Shown here: positions 43,049 through 53,055 of the stretch, piece after piece
How positions within the stretch are numbered: the stretch's first letter is position 1
Layout: each line of letters starts with the position of its first letter
Source of the DNA: Halonatronomonas betaini
Lineage (GTDB): Bacteria; Bacillota; Halanaerobiia; Halanaerobiales; Halarsenatibacteraceae
NCBI RefSeq assembly: GCF_015666175.1
Contig: NZ_JADPIE010000007.1
Location: 62,001 to 126,000 of the forward strand
Length of the DNA stretch: 64,000 nt
Direction of reading: 5' to 3'
Position numbers and translations under genes: made by a program
Notes under the pieces: generated by a model
The model's database searches: none
What the model saw: the letters and a program-made list of their open reading frames with translations, nothing else
What the model was told of the DNA's origin: nothing

Positions 43049-43698
43049 TGGCCGGGTTACCTGTTTTTTTGAAGCTGGAAGATAAGAAAGTGGCTGTTAT
43101 CGGTGGGGGCAGTGTGGCCAGCAGAAAGGTTAGTTCTTTAGTTGAGGCTGGCGCTGAGATTGTGGTTATTAGCCCTGAAATAAATGCCAGGCTGGAGGGT
43201 ATGGTAGAAGCCGGGCTGCTGGAATGGCGGCAAAAGAGCTATGAATATGGCGACCTGAAAGGGTTCTGGCTGGTTATTGCTGCGACTTCTGATAGCAGCG
43301 TTAATCATCAGGTTTATCAAGAGGCAAAAGAGATGATGCAATTGTATAATATTGCTGATAGGCCTGATCTTTCAACTTTTTATACAGCTGCCAGAGTTAA
43401 AAAAGGGGATTTGCAGATAGCTATTAGTACTGGCGGGAAAGCCCCGGCTCTTTCGGCTGAGATAAGGAGAGAGCTGGCAGATAAATTTGGGGATTGTTTT
43501 GGTGAATATCTTGAATTTGCCGGTGAAGTTAGAGAATGGTTACTTGAAAATGAGGATCTGGAAGAAAGACGGAGAATTCTTAGGGCGATTGCCAGCCGAG
43601 AGATTTTTGACAATTTGTTGGCTGGTGATTTAGATAGAGTTTTTAGAGAGATGGAAAAAGCTATTCCAGAAAGATTTTTTAATGAAAGGGCGTTATAA
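43048..43698 (+). CDS. precorrin-2 dehydrogenase / sirohydrochlorin ferrochelatase
   Basis: A 216-residue Met8p/CysG-N-type protein that oxidises precorrin-2 to sirohydrochlorin and probably inserts iron to give sirohaem. It has an NAD-binding Rossmann motif VIGGGSVASRKV, the IAATSD segment with the conserved Asp, and the FYTAARVKKGDLQIAISTGGKAPALSAEIRREL block of the family. As the only candidate for iron insertion in the operon it would be bifunctional, as in Met8p. Tight coupling on both sides (TAATG; next ATG immediately after the stop). Confidence 0.92.
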   Translation: MAGLPVFLKLEDKKVAVIGGGSVASRKVSSLVEAGAEIVVISPEINARLEGMVEAGLLEWRQKSYEYGDLKGFWLVIAATSDSSVNHQVYQEAKEMMQLYNIADRPDLSTFYTAARVKKGDLQIAISTGGKAPALSAEIRRELADKFGDCFGEYLEFAGEVREWLLENEDLEERRRILRAIASREIFDNLLAGDLDRVFREMEKAIPERFFNERAL

Positions 43699-44637
43699 AT
43701 GGAAACTTTTGAAACTATTGTGATTGGCAGCAGGGCAAGTGAGTTAGCACTGGCTCAGGCTGCTGCTGTGGAGAAAATGATCAAAGAGTATTATTCTGAT
43801 ACTGGTGTGGAGATAAAGGAAATAATTACAAAGGGTGATCAGATTATCGATAAACCTTTCCATGAGATTGATGGGAAAGGACTTTTTTTAAAGGAATTAG
43901 AGAAAGAACTGCTTGCTGGCGAGATTGATCTGGCTGTTCATAGCTTAAAGGATGTGCCAACAGAACTGCCTGCCGGGCTTGAACTTTTAGGGCCGACTTT
44001 AAGGGCTGATGCCAGGGATGTTTTTATTTCTCTGGAGTATAATTCAGTCTCGGAGTTGCCTGAGGGGGCAGTTGTTGGTACCAGCAGCTTAAGGCGGACC
44101 AGTCAGCTTTTAGGTTTTCGGCCTGACCTGGTTGTTAAACCGATTAGAGGCAATGTAAATACCAGGCTGGAAAAGCTTGCTGAGGAAGATTATGACGGGA
44201 TAGTTCTGGCGGCAGCCGGGCTTGAGCGGCTGGGAATGACTGATAGAATTTCTGATTATTTTTCACCGAGAAGCTTTCTGCCGGCGGCAGGTCAGGGAGC
44301 GCTGGCGATTGAGATTGCCTCTGATAATGAGGGGATCAGGGAGTTTTTAAGCAGGTTGATTAACAAAGATCTTGAGAATGAGCTGACTGCTGAGAGAACT
44401 CTGCTGAAAGTTTTAGGTGGCGGCTGTCAGGTTCCTGTTGGAGCCTATGCCAGGGTGATTAATGAAGAGTTAACTCTTTACGGATTGGTTGGTTCCCTTG
44501 ATGGTCAAAAGATAGTCAGGGATGAGATTACTGGCAGGCCTGAATTTGCCAGTCAGCTGGCCAGGGATTTAGCCGGTAAATTAAAAGAAGCTGGTGCATC
44601 TGAAATACTTGAGGAGGTTCGGAATGATGATGGGTAA
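43699..44637 (+). CDS. hemC: hydroxymethylbilane synthase (porphobilinogen deaminase)
   Basis: Polymerises four porphobilinogens, 312 residues, cytoplasmic. Motifs: IGSRASELALAQA, the catalytic Asp region DLAVHSLKDVPTELP, VVGTSSLRRTSQL, RGNVNTRLEKL, and GGGCQVPVGAYA with the Cys that carries the dipyrromethane cofactor. It starts directly after the preceding stop and overlaps the next gene by 14 bases. Confidence 0.97.
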   Translation: METFETIVIGSRASELALAQAAAVEKMIKEYYSDTGVEIKEIITKGDQIIDKPFHEIDGKGLFLKELEKELLAGEIDLAVHSLKDVPTELPAGLELLGPTLRADARDVFISLEYNSVSELPEGAVVGTSSLRRTSQLLGFRPDLVVKPIRGNVNTRLEKLAEEDYDGIVLAAAGLERLGMTDRISDYFSPRSFLPAAGQGALAIEIASDNEGIREFLSRLINKDLENELTAERTLLKVLGGGCQVPVGAYARVINEELTLYGLVGSLDGQKIVRDEITGRPEFASQLARDLAGKLKEAGASEILEEVRNDDG

Positions 44638-46144
44638 GGTCTATTTAGTTGGTTCTGGTGCCGGGGATCCTGGACTTTTAACCTGCCGGGGTCGAGAGTT
44701 GCTAGAACGTGCAGATGAGGTTTATTATGACCGTTTAATGGAGCCTTCTCTGTTAAATTATGTTAAGGCTGGCTGCAAGTTGGTTTATGTTGGCAAAAAG
44801 CCTGGTGCCCACAGTATGGGCCAGGATGAGATAAATCGGAGGCTGGCTGAAGCTGCTGGCAGGTCGGAAGTTGTTGTTAGATTAAAGGGCGGAGACCCTT
44901 TGATTTTTGGCCGAGGCGGTGAGGAGGCTGATTATTTAAAGGCTAAAGGTGTTAAGTTTGAGATTGTGCCAGGGATAAGCTCAGCCATGGCAGCTCCTGC
45001 CTATGCTGGCATCCCGCTGACTCATAGAGGAATTGCCTCATCCTTTACTGTTCTGACCGGGCATCATGACCCGGAACAGGAGGATAATGAACATAACTGG
45101 CAGGCTTTAGCCCGGGGTTCAGATACGATTGTTGTTTTAATGGGGGTCGGTAATTTTCCTGGGATTCAGAAACAGCTGCTGGAGAATGGCCGGGATCCTG
45201 AGACCCCTGTTGCTTTTATAGAGCGGGGAACCTGGCCGGAACAGAATGTGCTGGTTAGCAGGTTAGGTGTGGCTGCTGAGGAAGCTGATCAGGCCAGGAT
45301 AAAACCGCCGGCTATCATTGTGATTGGTGAGGTTGTTGGTTTGCGGGCTAGATTAAGCTGGGATAAAGATCTGCCTTTAGAGGGTTATCGGATTTTGAAT
45401 ACTCGGCCGGCTCATCAGGCCAGAGTTTTGACTGAACTGCTGGAGAGTGAAGGGGCTGTTGTTAGAGAGGCTCCAGCTATTTCGATTGAGCCGCCAGCAG
45501 ATTATACTGAACTTGACAGGGCCCTGGATAGGCTGGAAGAATATAGCTGGGTGATCTTTACCAGTACCAATGGAGTTGATAATTTCTTTAATAGAATGAG
45601 AGTTAAGGGCCATGATATCAGGGAGCTGGCCGGGGTTAAACTGGCTGCTATTGGCAGCAAGACTGGAGCTGCCCTGGAGGATTTAGGTTTAAAACTTAAT
45701 TTTGTGCCAGATGAATATGTTGCTGAGGGACTTGTGGCCGGGTTTGATCAGGCCGATGCTGGCGAAAAGGTGCTCCTGCCAAGAACTCCTCTGGCCCGGG
45801 AGACTCTAGCTGTCGGTCTTGAAGAAAAGGGCTATCAGGTTGATGAGTTAACAGCTTATCTGACTGAGGAGGCTGAGATGCCTGAGGATGTTCAGGGATT
45901 GATAGATGATGGGATGATTGATATTGTGACATTAACAAGTTCGTCGACTGTGAGATCACTGGTGAAATCTGCTGGTGGGGCTGAATATCTTGAGGGAATA
46001 ATCGGGGCTGCGATTGGACCGATAACTGCTGAGACTGCCAGGGAGGCTGGTCTTGATGTACCTATTGTTGCTAAAGAATATACGATTGAGGGCTTGCGAG
46101 ATGCTATTTTAGATTATGTTAGAAATATTGAAGGAGGAAGTTGA
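44624..46144 (+). CDS. fused uroporphyrinogen-III C-methyltransferase and uroporphyrinogen-III synthase
   Basis: A 506-residue two-domain enzyme. Residues 1-245 are the CobA/SUMT methyltransferase: VYLVGSGAGDPGLLT, the KGGDPLIFGRGGEE loop, PGISSAMAAPAYAGIPLTHRG. Residues 255-506 are HemD: ILNTRPAHQARVLTELL, WVIFTSTNGVDNFF, VTLTSSSTVRSLV. It cyclises hydroxymethylbilane and methylates the product to precorrin-2. CobA-HemD fusions are common in clostridia. ATG 44624 is six bases after GAGGAGG, overlapping the end of hemC; the longer frame starts inside hemC without a ribosome site. Confidence 0.95.
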   Translation: MMMGKVYLVGSGAGDPGLLTCRGRELLERADEVYYDRLMEPSLLNYVKAGCKLVYVGKKPGAHSMGQDEINRRLAEAAGRSEVVVRLKGGDPLIFGRGGEEADYLKAKGVKFEIVPGISSAMAAPAYAGIPLTHRGIASSFTVLTGHHDPEQEDNEHNWQALARGSDTIVVLMGVGNFPGIQKQLLENGRDPETPVAFIERGTWPEQNVLVSRLGVAAEEADQARIKPPAIIVIGEVVGLRARLSWDKDLPLEGYRILNTRPAHQARVLTELLESEGAVVREAPAISIEPPADYTELDRALDRLEEYSWVIFTSTNGVDNFFNRMRVKGHDIRELAGVKLAAIGSKTGAALEDLGLKLNFVPDEYVAEGLVAGFDQADAGEKVLLPRTPLARETLAVGLEEKGYQVDELTAYLTEEAEMPEDVQGLIDDGMIDIVTLTSSSTVRSLVKSAGGAEYLEGIIGAAIGPITAETAREAGLDVPIVAKEYTIEGLRDAILDYVRNIEGGS

Positions 46145-47340
46145 TGATTTCTTTAAGTAAATTGCTGGCTGATGTTGATAGTTATGGGGATTCTTTGAGA
46201 TATAGCCGTCATAGCAAAAAGGCCAGCAGCGGAACCAGAACTGATCGGGGACCGGTGATGGTCTGGAATTCAACAAAGGCCTGTAACTTAACCTGCCGCC
46301 ACTGTTATGCCTCGGCTTGTGCAGAGCCTGCAGCTGATGAGCTCACGACTGAAGAGGGTTTTGAGTTGATTGATCAGCTTGAGGAATTAAATGTGCCGGT
46401 ATTGCTTTTATCTGGTGGCGAGCCGTTGATGCGGCCAGATGTATTTGATTTGATTGGTTATGCCCGGGAGAAGGGTATCAGGGTGACTTTATCGACTAAT
46501 GGAACTTTGATTGATCAGGAAGTTGCCAGGAAGATCAAGGATTTAGGGGTCAGTTATGTCGGGATTAGCCTGGATGGTTTAGAGGAGACCAACGATAGGT
46601 TTAGAGGCCAGGAAGGGGCCTTTAAATCTGCCCTGACAGGCATTAGAAACTGCCTGGAAATTGATCAGAAGGTTGGGTTAAGGTTTACTATTACCAGGGC
46701 TAATTATCAGGATATACCAGGGATATTTGAGTTATTGGAGCAGGAGAATATTCCCAGGGTCTGTTTTTATCATCTGGTGGCCAGTGGCAGAGGGGAGCGG
46801 TTAGGTTCTACGCCGATACCCCTGGAAGAAAAAAGGGCGATCATTGATGATCTGATAGAGAGAACTGATGAGTTTTTAAGTAAAGGTGGCGATCAGGAGA
46901 TCTTAACTGTGGCCAACCATACTGATGCTATTTACTTATATTATAAGTTTTTATACGAGGATGATCCCCGGGCTGAGCAGGTTTTAAAATATATTGGTTT
47001 GAATCAGGGTAACCGATCTGGCCAGGCAATTGGCTGTGTCGACTGGCTGGGCAATGTCCATCCTGATCAGTTTTCCTTTGGACATACTTTAGGCAATATC
47101 AGAGAGGATAGGCTTGTTGATATCTGGAGAGATAAGCCTGCAGAGTTGCTTGTTAAGTTAAGAGATAGAGGAGAATATATTACTGGCCGCTGCAGTGAAT
47201 GCAGCTGGTTTGAGAACTGTAGCGGTAATTTTAGGGCCAGGGCTGAGGCTGTGCTTGATGATTACTGGGCTTCTGATCCAGGCTGTTATTTGACTGATGA
47301 AGAGATTTACTCTAGAGGTGATGATATTAATGCAGATTAG
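46141..47340 (+). CDS. ahbC: radical SAM Fe-coproporphyrin synthase AhbC (NirJ1-like)
   Basis: A 399-residue radical SAM protein of the alternative (sirohaem-dependent) haem pathway. The leader ISLSKLLADVDSYGDSLRY is typical of AhbC/NirJ1. The radical SAM cluster motif is CNLTCRHC (CxxxCxxC), LLLSGGEPL binds SAM, and a SPASM-like C-terminus has CSECSWFENC with a further Cys before the end. AhbC removes two acetate side chains from didecarboxysirohaem to give Fe-coproporphyrin III. It overlaps the gene before by four bases and hemB by 11. NirJ of haem d1 synthesis is the alternative, but no nitrite-reductase gene is present and ahbAB/ahbD are adjacent. Confidence 0.9.
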   Translation: MMISLSKLLADVDSYGDSLRYSRHSKKASSGTRTDRGPVMVWNSTKACNLTCRHCYASACAEPAADELTTEEGFELIDQLEELNVPVLLLSGGEPLMRPDVFDLIGYAREKGIRVTLSTNGTLIDQEVARKIKDLGVSYVGISLDGLEETNDRFRGQEGAFKSALTGIRNCLEIDQKVGLRFTITRANYQDIPGIFELLEQENIPRVCFYHLVASGRGERLGSTPIPLEEKRAIIDDLIERTDEFLSKGGDQEILTVANHTDAIYLYYKFLYEDDPRAEQVLKYIGLNQGNRSGQAIGCVDWLGNVHPDQFSFGHTLGNIREDRLVDIWRDKPAELLVKLRDRGEYITGRCSECSWFENCSGNFRARAEAVLDDYWASDPGCYLTDEEIYSRGDDINAD

Positions 47341-48319
47341 GCCAAGAAGATTGCGGCAAGATAGTGGTTTAAGGTCTCTGGTCAGAGAGACCAGAGTTAT
47401 GCCTGAGGATTTGATTTACCCATTATTTATTAAAGCAGGTGAAGGGATTAGAGATGAGATCGGTTCATTACCTGGTTGTTATCATCTTTCACCTGATGAG
47501 ATGTTATTACAGGAGGCTGAAAAAATTGTTGAGGCCGGGCTGAAAGGTGTAATACTTTTTGGGCTGCCAGCTGATAAGGATGAAGTTGGCAGCAGGGCTA
47601 AGGCTGATGATGGCCCGGTTCAGAAGGCCTGTCGGTTATTGAAAAGGGAGTATCCAGAGCTTTATCTGATTACTGATGTCTGTCTCTGTGCCTATACTTC
47701 CCATGGCCATTGCGGTCTTGTTGATAATGGAGAGATTTTAAATGATAAGACTCTGCCTCATCTGGCTGAGATGGCTGTATCCCATGCAGAGAGTGGGGCT
47801 GATATGGTGGCTCCATCTGATATGATGGATGGCAGGGTTGCTGCTATCAGGGAAGAGTTAGATAAGAATGGCTATAAAGATATTCCGATTATGTCCTATG
47901 CTGCTAAATATAATTCGGCATTTTACGGGCCTTTTAGAGAGGCCCAGGGCTCGAGCCCGACAGATGGCGATCGTTCAAGCCATCAGATGGATTATGCCAA
48001 TAGTCGGGAGGCTATGCGAGAGGTATTGCTTGATGAGGATGAAGGTGCTGATATCTTAATGGTTAAGCCAGCTCTGGCTTATCTTGATATTATAAAAGAT
48101 GTTAGAGAAAAGACTGATCTGCCTGTGGCTGCTTATAATGTCAGTGGAGAATATTCGCTGGTTCATGCCGGGAGTGAAGCTGGCCTGGTGAATCGCTGGG
48201 AGCTGCAAAATGAGATTTTAACTGCTATTAAACGGGCTGGCGCTGATTTGATTATTACTTATGCGGCTTTAGAATTTGCCAATAGGTTTTCTGAAGAATA
48301 CAGGAAGAGGGATAATTAA
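47330..48319 (+). CDS. hemB: delta-aminolevulinic acid dehydratase (porphobilinogen synthase)
   Basis: About 329 residues; condenses two aminolevulinates to porphobilinogen. Motifs: the metal site TDVCLCAYTSHGHCG with three Cys (the zinc-dependent type), a Schiff-base Lys in PIMSYAAKYNSAFYGPFR and another in ILMVKPALAYLDII. The start is put at ATG 47330, which leaves an 11-base overlap with ahbC and a GAGG 12 bases upstream; ATG 47321 is possible but very close to that site. It is embedded between the two radical SAM genes. Confidence 0.96.
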   Translation: MQIRPRRLRQDSGLRSLVRETRVMPEDLIYPLFIKAGEGIRDEIGSLPGCYHLSPDEMLLQEAEKIVEAGLKGVILFGLPADKDEVGSRAKADDGPVQKACRLLKREYPELYLITDVCLCAYTSHGHCGLVDNGEILNDKTLPHLAEMAVSHAESGADMVAPSDMMDGRVAAIREELDKNGYKDIPIMSYAAKYNSAFYGPFREAQGSSPTDGDRSSHQMDYANSREAMREVLLDEDEGADILMVKPALAYLDIIKDVREKTDLPVAAYNVSGEYSLVHAGSEAGLVNRWELQNEILTAIKRAGADLIITYAALEFANRFSEEYRKRDN

Positions 48320-48320
48320 A

Positions 48321-49322
48321 ATGAAGATGGTTTCCTGGAATATTACTAAACGCTGTAATTTATACTGTCAGCATTGTTACCGTGAATCTGGACCTGAAAT
48401 AGATACGTCTGAGGAGTTGACGACTGAAGAGGGCTTTCAGTTGATTGATGATCTGGCTGAGCAGGGCTTTAGATTGTTGATTTTAAGTGGCGGTGAGCCG
48501 CTTTTGCGGGCTGACCTGGATAGTCTGATTGAATACGCCACTGAAAAGGGTTTGTATCCTGTTTTAGGGACAAATGCTCTTGATTTAACTGCTGATAGGG
48601 TTGAAGCTTTAAAAGCTGCTGGTTTGAAAGGTATGGGGATAAGCCTTGATAGTGCTTCCCCTGAGATTCATGATGAATTTAGAGGCCAGGAAGGTGCCTG
48701 GGAGAATACTGTGGAGAGCATTAAACTGGTCAGGGAATACGGAATCCCGGTGCAGATAAATACGACTATTTCTGAACAGAACTTTTTTGAACTGGAAGGA
48801 ATTATTGAACTTGCTGAAGAATTAGGTGTTAGAGCTGTGCATCCTTTCTTTTTAGTTCCAACTGGCCGGGGCAAAGAGATTGAAGAGGATTCCTTAAGGG
48901 GCAAGAAATATCAGGAGATGATAGAATCTATTCTGGATAAGGCGGAGGAAGTTGAGATTGAATTAAAGCCGACCTGTGCGCCCCAGTTTCTGCCTCTGGC
49001 TAAAGAGAGAGGCTTTGAGATGCGTTTTAGCCGGGGCTGTCTGGCTGGTGTCTCTTATTGCTGTATTCTGCCGGAAGGTGAAGTTCATATCTGTCCATAT
49101 CTCCCGGTGGCAGCAGGTAATTTGAAAGAGCAGAGTTTTTCTGAGATCTGGCAGAATAGCGAAGTTTTTGAGGATTTAAGGGATTATGATAAATATGAAG
49201 GCAAATGTGATAGCTGCAAATATCTTGGAATCTGTGGAGGTTGCAGGGCCAGAGCCTTTTATTACTCTGATGGCAATTATTTAGCTGGGGATCCCTGGTG
49301 TGGTGTTAAGACCAATGAGTAA
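48321..49322 (+). CDS. ahbD: radical SAM haem synthase AhbD (NirJ2-like)
   Basis: A 333-residue radical SAM enzyme. It begins at once with MKMVSWNITKRCNLYCQHCY (CxxxCxxC), has LLILSGGEPLL, and a SPASM domain with CDSCKYLGICGGC for auxiliary clusters. AhbD converts the two propionates of Fe-coproporphyrin III to vinyls, giving haem b without oxygen. ATG 48321 has GAGGG nine bases upstream; the longer frame runs into hemB. It overlaps ahbAB by about eight bases. It differs from AhbC by its shorter N-terminus and fits the NirJ2/AhbD group. Confidence 0.88.
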   Translation: MKMVSWNITKRCNLYCQHCYRESGPEIDTSEELTTEEGFQLIDDLAEQGFRLLILSGGEPLLRADLDSLIEYATEKGLYPVLGTNALDLTADRVEALKAAGLKGMGISLDSASPEIHDEFRGQEGAWENTVESIKLVREYGIPVQINTTISEQNFFELEGIIELAEELGVRAVHPFFLVPTGRGKEIEEDSLRGKKYQEMIESILDKAEEVEIELKPTCAPQFLPLAKERGFEMRFSRGCLAGVSYCCILPEGEVHICPYLPVAAGNLKEQSFSEIWQNSEVFEDLRDYDKYEGKCDSCKYLGICGGCRARAFYYSDGNYLAGDPWCGVKTNE

Positions 49323-50343
49323 TTTAGATACTGAAACCAGGAGGTTATTAACAGAGGCCCAGGAAGGAATTGAGATTGCTGGCAGGCCTTTTAGGAGTCT
49401 GGCTGAACGTGCTGGTATAGAGGAATCTGAGGCTATAGATATACTTAATGATTTAAAAGGTGATATTATCAGGCGCTTTGGTGGGGTATTTAGATCTGGC
49501 CAACTTGGTTTTAAGAGTACTCTGCTGGCAGCTTCTGTGGCTGAGGCTCGGATTAGGGCTGTTGCCAGGGAGATTAATAAATTGCCTGGAGTTACTCATA
49601 ATTACAGGCGTTCCCATGATTATAATTTATGGTTTACGCTGACTGTTGGACCTGAAGATAGCCTGGATCAGAAGATTAGCAAGCTGGAAGAAGATTTGGA
49701 TATTGAAATTTTGCAACTTCCTGCGATTAAGAGATATAAACTCGGGGTTAAACTTGATCTCCAGGATAAAGGCAAAATGGAAACTAAAGCCAGGGATGCT
49801 GGAGATAAAGGTTCCGGTCAGGCTGATGAGGTTAGAGAAGCCAGGCAGGATATTTATCGACCAGATCAACTGGATAGGAATATAATTGCTCTGCTGCAGG
49901 AGGATATCGAGCTGGTGGCCAGGCCTTTTAAGGTGATAGCCGATAGCTGTGGCTGTGGCGAGGATGAAGTTCTTGCCAGGCTCAAGCAGATGAAGGAGGC
50001 CGGTGCATTAAAACGGATTGCTCCTTTATTATATCATCGCCGGAGTGGCTATCAGGCGAACGGGATGGTTGTCTGGAAGATGGCTGGATCTGAGATAGAT
50101 GAGGCTGGTTATCAGCTGGCTGCCTTTGATCAGGTGAGTCATTGTTATCATCGGCCGGCATATCCACCAGATTGGCCTTTTAATCTGTATGCCATGACCC
50201 ATGCAAAAACCCAGGCTGGATTGGAAGCTACTGCTGAAGAGATGGCTGAGGAGATTGGAAATAAAAATTATCAGATTATTTATAGTTTAGAGGAATTCAA
50301 GAAGTCGAGCATGAAATATTATAGCTTTAATGGGAGGGGCTAA
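49315..50343 (+). CDS. fused sirohaem decarboxylase AhbA-AhbB
   Basis: A 342-residue protein made of two Lrp/AsnC-type sirohaem decarboxylase units that are normally separate subunits. Residues 1-150 are AhbA-like: [18 protein letters not shown] (winged helix) then [19 protein letters not shown] charged linker of about 35 residues ([14 protein letters not shown]...) follows. Residues 185-342 are AhbB-like: [33 protein letters not shown], then [19 protein letters not shown]. It decarboxylates sirohaem to 12,18-didecarboxysirohaem for AhbC. The start ATG 49315 overlaps ahbD; no strong ribosome site is visible, suggesting coupled translation. Confidence 0.9.
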   Translation: MSNLDTETRRLLTEAQEGIEIAGRPFRSLAERAGIEESEAIDILNDLKGDIIRRFGGVFRSGQLGFKSTLLAASVAEARIRAVAREINKLPGVTHNYRRSHDYNLWFTLTVGPEDSLDQKISKLEEDLDIEILQLPAIKRYKLGVKLDLQDKGKMETKARDAGDKGSGQADEVREARQDIYRPDQLDRNIIALLQEDIELVARPFKVIADSCGCGEDEVLARLKQMKEAGALKRIAPLLYHRRSGYQANGMVVWKMAGSEIDEAGYQLAAFDQVSHCYHRPAYPPDWPFNLYAMTHAKTQAGLEATAEEMAEEIGNKNYQIIYSLEEFKKSSMKYYSFNGRG

Positions 50344-50345
50344 AG

Positions 50346-51629
50346 ATGTACGAGAAATCTTATGAGGAATATAAGCGGGCCTGTGATCTGTTGCCTGGCG
50401 GTGTAAATAGTCCAGCCAGGGCATTTTCATCTGTTAAGGAGAACCCGCTTTTTATTGAAAAAGCACAGGGTAGCAGGATTTTTGATATTGACGGCAATGA
50501 ATATATTGATTTTATTGGTTCCTGGGGGCCGATGTTATTTGGCCATAATAAAAAGGAAATTGTTGAGGCTGTAAGGGGCCAGCTTGAAAAGGGAACAAGT
50601 TATGGAGCCCCAACTGTTGTTGAGACTGAGATGGCTGAAGAGATTGTTAAGTTGATTCCCTCTATTGATCGGGTGAGAATGGTTAATTCAGGTACTGAGG
50701 CAACTATGAGTGCGATCAGACTGGCCAGAGGATATACTGGCCGGGATAAAATTATAAAGTTTAATGGCTGTTATCATGGCCATGGCGATAGTTTCTTGAT
50801 AAAAGCTGGTTCAGGTCAGGCTACTTTAGGTCTGCCAGATAGCCCAGGTGTTCCTGCTGAGCTTGCCCGTCTAACTATTAGCCTGCCCTATAATGATAAG
50901 GAGGCTATTAAAGAGGTTTTTGCTGAAGAGGGTGATGAGATAGCAGCTGTTATTCTGGAGCCTGTTGCTGCCAATATGGGGGTAGTTCCTCCAGCAGAAG
51001 GCTATCTTGATTTTTTGCGAGAGATTACTGAAGAACATGGCAGTTTATTGATCTTTGATGAGGTTATTACTGGTTTTAGAATGGCCCCAGGTGGAGCTCA
51101 GGAATATTATGGTGTTGAGGCTGATCTGACCTGTCTGGGCAAGATTATCGGTGGCGGTCTGCCTGTTGGTGCTTACGGCGGTAAGAAAGAGATTATGGAT
51201 GAGGTTGCTCCATCAGGGCCGGTATATCAGGCCGGTACTTTATCTGGTAATCCGCTGGCGATGGCAGCAGGGCTAGAGATGATGAAATTGATTCAGGAGC
51301 CTGGTGTTTATGAGGAGCTAAAAGAGAAGGCAGATTATTTAGCTGCCGGGCTCGGAGAAATTGCTGAAAAGTCCAGCCTTAAGCTGTCTGTGAATCAGGC
51401 CGGCACTTTAGTTAGTCTTTATTTTACTGATGAAGAAGTTGTTGATTATGAAACTGCAACCAGTTCAGATACTGATTTATATGCGGAATATTTTCAGGAG
51501 ATGCTTAAGGAAGGTATATATCTGGCGCCTTCACAATATGAGGCCATCTTTTTATCTATGGCCCATGATAAAACTGAACTGGATAAGTTTTTAGATGCTG
51601 CAAGAGTTGCAATCAGCCGGATTGAATAG
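50346..51629 (+). CDS. hemL: glutamate-1-semialdehyde 2,1-aminomutase
   Basis: PLP enzyme of 427 residues that makes aminolevulinate from glutamate semialdehyde. Motifs: [12 protein letters not shown] at the N-terminus, [34 protein letters not shown], and the PLP lysine in [19 protein letters not shown], followed by [13 protein letters not shown]. It completes the C5 route with hemA at the other end of the operon. It starts two bases after ahbAB. Confidence 0.97.
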   Translation: MYEKSYEEYKRACDLLPGGVNSPARAFSSVKENPLFIEKAQGSRIFDIDGNEYIDFIGSWGPMLFGHNKKEIVEAVRGQLEKGTSYGAPTVVETEMAEEIVKLIPSIDRVRMVNSGTEATMSAIRLARGYTGRDKIIKFNGCYHGHGDSFLIKAGSGQATLGLPDSPGVPAELARLTISLPYNDKEAIKEVFAEEGDEIAAVILEPVAANMGVVPPAEGYLDFLREITEEHGSLLIFDEVITGFRMAPGGAQEYYGVEADLTCLGKIIGGGLPVGAYGGKKEIMDEVAPSGPVYQAGTLSGNPLAMAAGLEMMKLIQEPGVYEELKEKADYLAAGLGEIAEKSSLKLSVNQAGTLVSLYFTDEEVVDYETATSSDTDLYAEYFQEMLKEGIYLAPSQYEAIFLSMAHDKTELDKFLDAARVAISRIE

Positions 51630-51663
51630 TTTTTGCTAAAATTTAGCTAAAAAGGATGGTATT

Positions 51664-53055
51664 ATGGTTAACCTGGGACAGTATTATAGTATCTGGAATG
51701 AGGCAATAGTTCTTGCCTGGCCGGTAGTTCTCAATCATATTTTCACAACAGCTATGAGGACGACTGATATGCTTTTAATGGGATTTTTTGGGCCGGCGGC
51801 TGTTACTGCTGTTGGCCTGGGTGATGTCTGGGAACGGCTTGTTTTAAGATTTGGGCTTGGCCTGGGTACCGGGAGTATTGCCCTGATTTCCCAGGAGACC
51901 GGGGTTGAAGAGGTTAGAAGTGAAGCCGGGAGTTCCGATGAAGTCTTGTCTCAGGTTTTATTAACTGGTGTTGTAATTAGTCTGCCTTTTTTGCTGGTTG
52001 GTCTGCTTTTTTCAGATTTTCTAATAGCTATTTTAGGTGCGGCTCCAGAGGTTATTCAACTTGGAGCTGAGTATTTAATGATCATTCTGGCTGCTGCTCC
52101 TTTTAGAATGATAACTCTTATTTCTGACAGGTCATTACAGGGGACAGGCGATACCAGAACACCGATGGTTGTTAATGTGATAAGTAATGTTGTAAATATT
52201 GTGCTTTCAGTTGGCCTGGCTTTAGGAGTTGGGCCATTTCCTGAAATTGGAGTGGTTGGTGTTGGCTGGGGTACCTTTGTTGCCAAACTGGTGGCTGCTC
52301 TAATGTATCTTGTGATATTTACTTTTTCTTTTAGTCATTTAAGCCTGGGTCTGCCTGATGATGGCTGGGATTTAATAATCGTTAAACAGTTATTTAAGAT
52401 TAGTCTGCCTAGAATACTCCAGGGCGGGTATCAGAGTCTGATTACATTTCCCTTTAATGCTTTAGTTTTACTCTTTGGAACTGAAGCTGCAGCGGCCTAT
52501 CATATTGCCAGAAGGGTTCACCAGCAATTGGTGGCTCCCCTGCATAGAGCTTATGGCACTGTAACGACTATTATGACTGGCAAGGCTTTAGGGATGGATA
52601 AGCCTTTTGAAAGCAAAAAGATAACTGATGCTATGTTATGGCTGACAGCAATTACAATTACTGCCGGTGGAGTGGTTTTATTTGTGGGGGCACCGGTTCT
52701 AACAGGATTTTTCACTGATGATCCTGTAACTTTAAATCATAGTATCAACTTTTTGAGAGCTTTAGGGATTGGGGCGCCTATTTTAACCCTTTATGGAGTG
52801 CTTTCTGGCTTACTGTCATCTGCTGGAGATACAAGGACGCCATTTTACGGGCTGGTAATCAGCCAGACATCTTTTAAGTTAGGTTTAAGTTATTTGCTGG
52901 CAGTTCCAGCCGGGATTGGTTTGCCAGGAATATTTATAGGCATGGTCCTTGATTTTATAGCAAGAGCCGGCTGGGTTGCCAGAAGATATTTATCTGGTGA
53001 CTGGGCAGATGAGGCAAGGGTTATGATTGATGAGCGACATAAAAGTCAGAATTAA
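51664..53055 (+). CDS. MATE-family efflux transporter
   Basis: Twelve-helix multidrug/toxin extrusion protein of 463 residues. Two homologous halves each begin with a conserved stretch (AWPVVLNHIFTTAMRTTDMLLMG in the first) and share the SDRSLQGTGDTRTPM / SGLLSSAGDTRTPFYG loop, a hallmark of MATE proteins. It lies 34 bases after hemL on the same strand, so it may share the haem operon transcript. A role in porphyrin export would be speculation. Its stop overlaps the convergent ccmD stop by four bases. Confidence 0.9.
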   Translation: MVNLGQYYSIWNEAIVLAWPVVLNHIFTTAMRTTDMLLMGFFGPAAVTAVGLGDVWERLVLRFGLGLGTGSIALISQETGVEEVRSEAGSSDEVLSQVLLTGVVISLPFLLVGLLFSDFLIAILGAAPEVIQLGAEYLMIILAAAPFRMITLISDRSLQGTGDTRTPMVVNVISNVVNIVLSVGLALGVGPFPEIGVVGVGWGTFVAKLVAALMYLVIFTFSFSHLSLGLPDDGWDLIIVKQLFKISLPRILQGGYQSLITFPFNALVLLFGTEAAAAYHIARRVHQQLVAPLHRAYGTVTTIMTGKALGMDKPFESKKITDAMLWLTAITITAGGVVLFVGAPVLTGFFTDDPVTLNHSINFLRALGIGAPILTLYGVLSGLLSSAGDTRTPFYGLVISQTSFKLGLSYLLAVPAGIGLPGIFIGMVLDFIARAGWVARRYLSGDWADEARVMIDERHKSQN

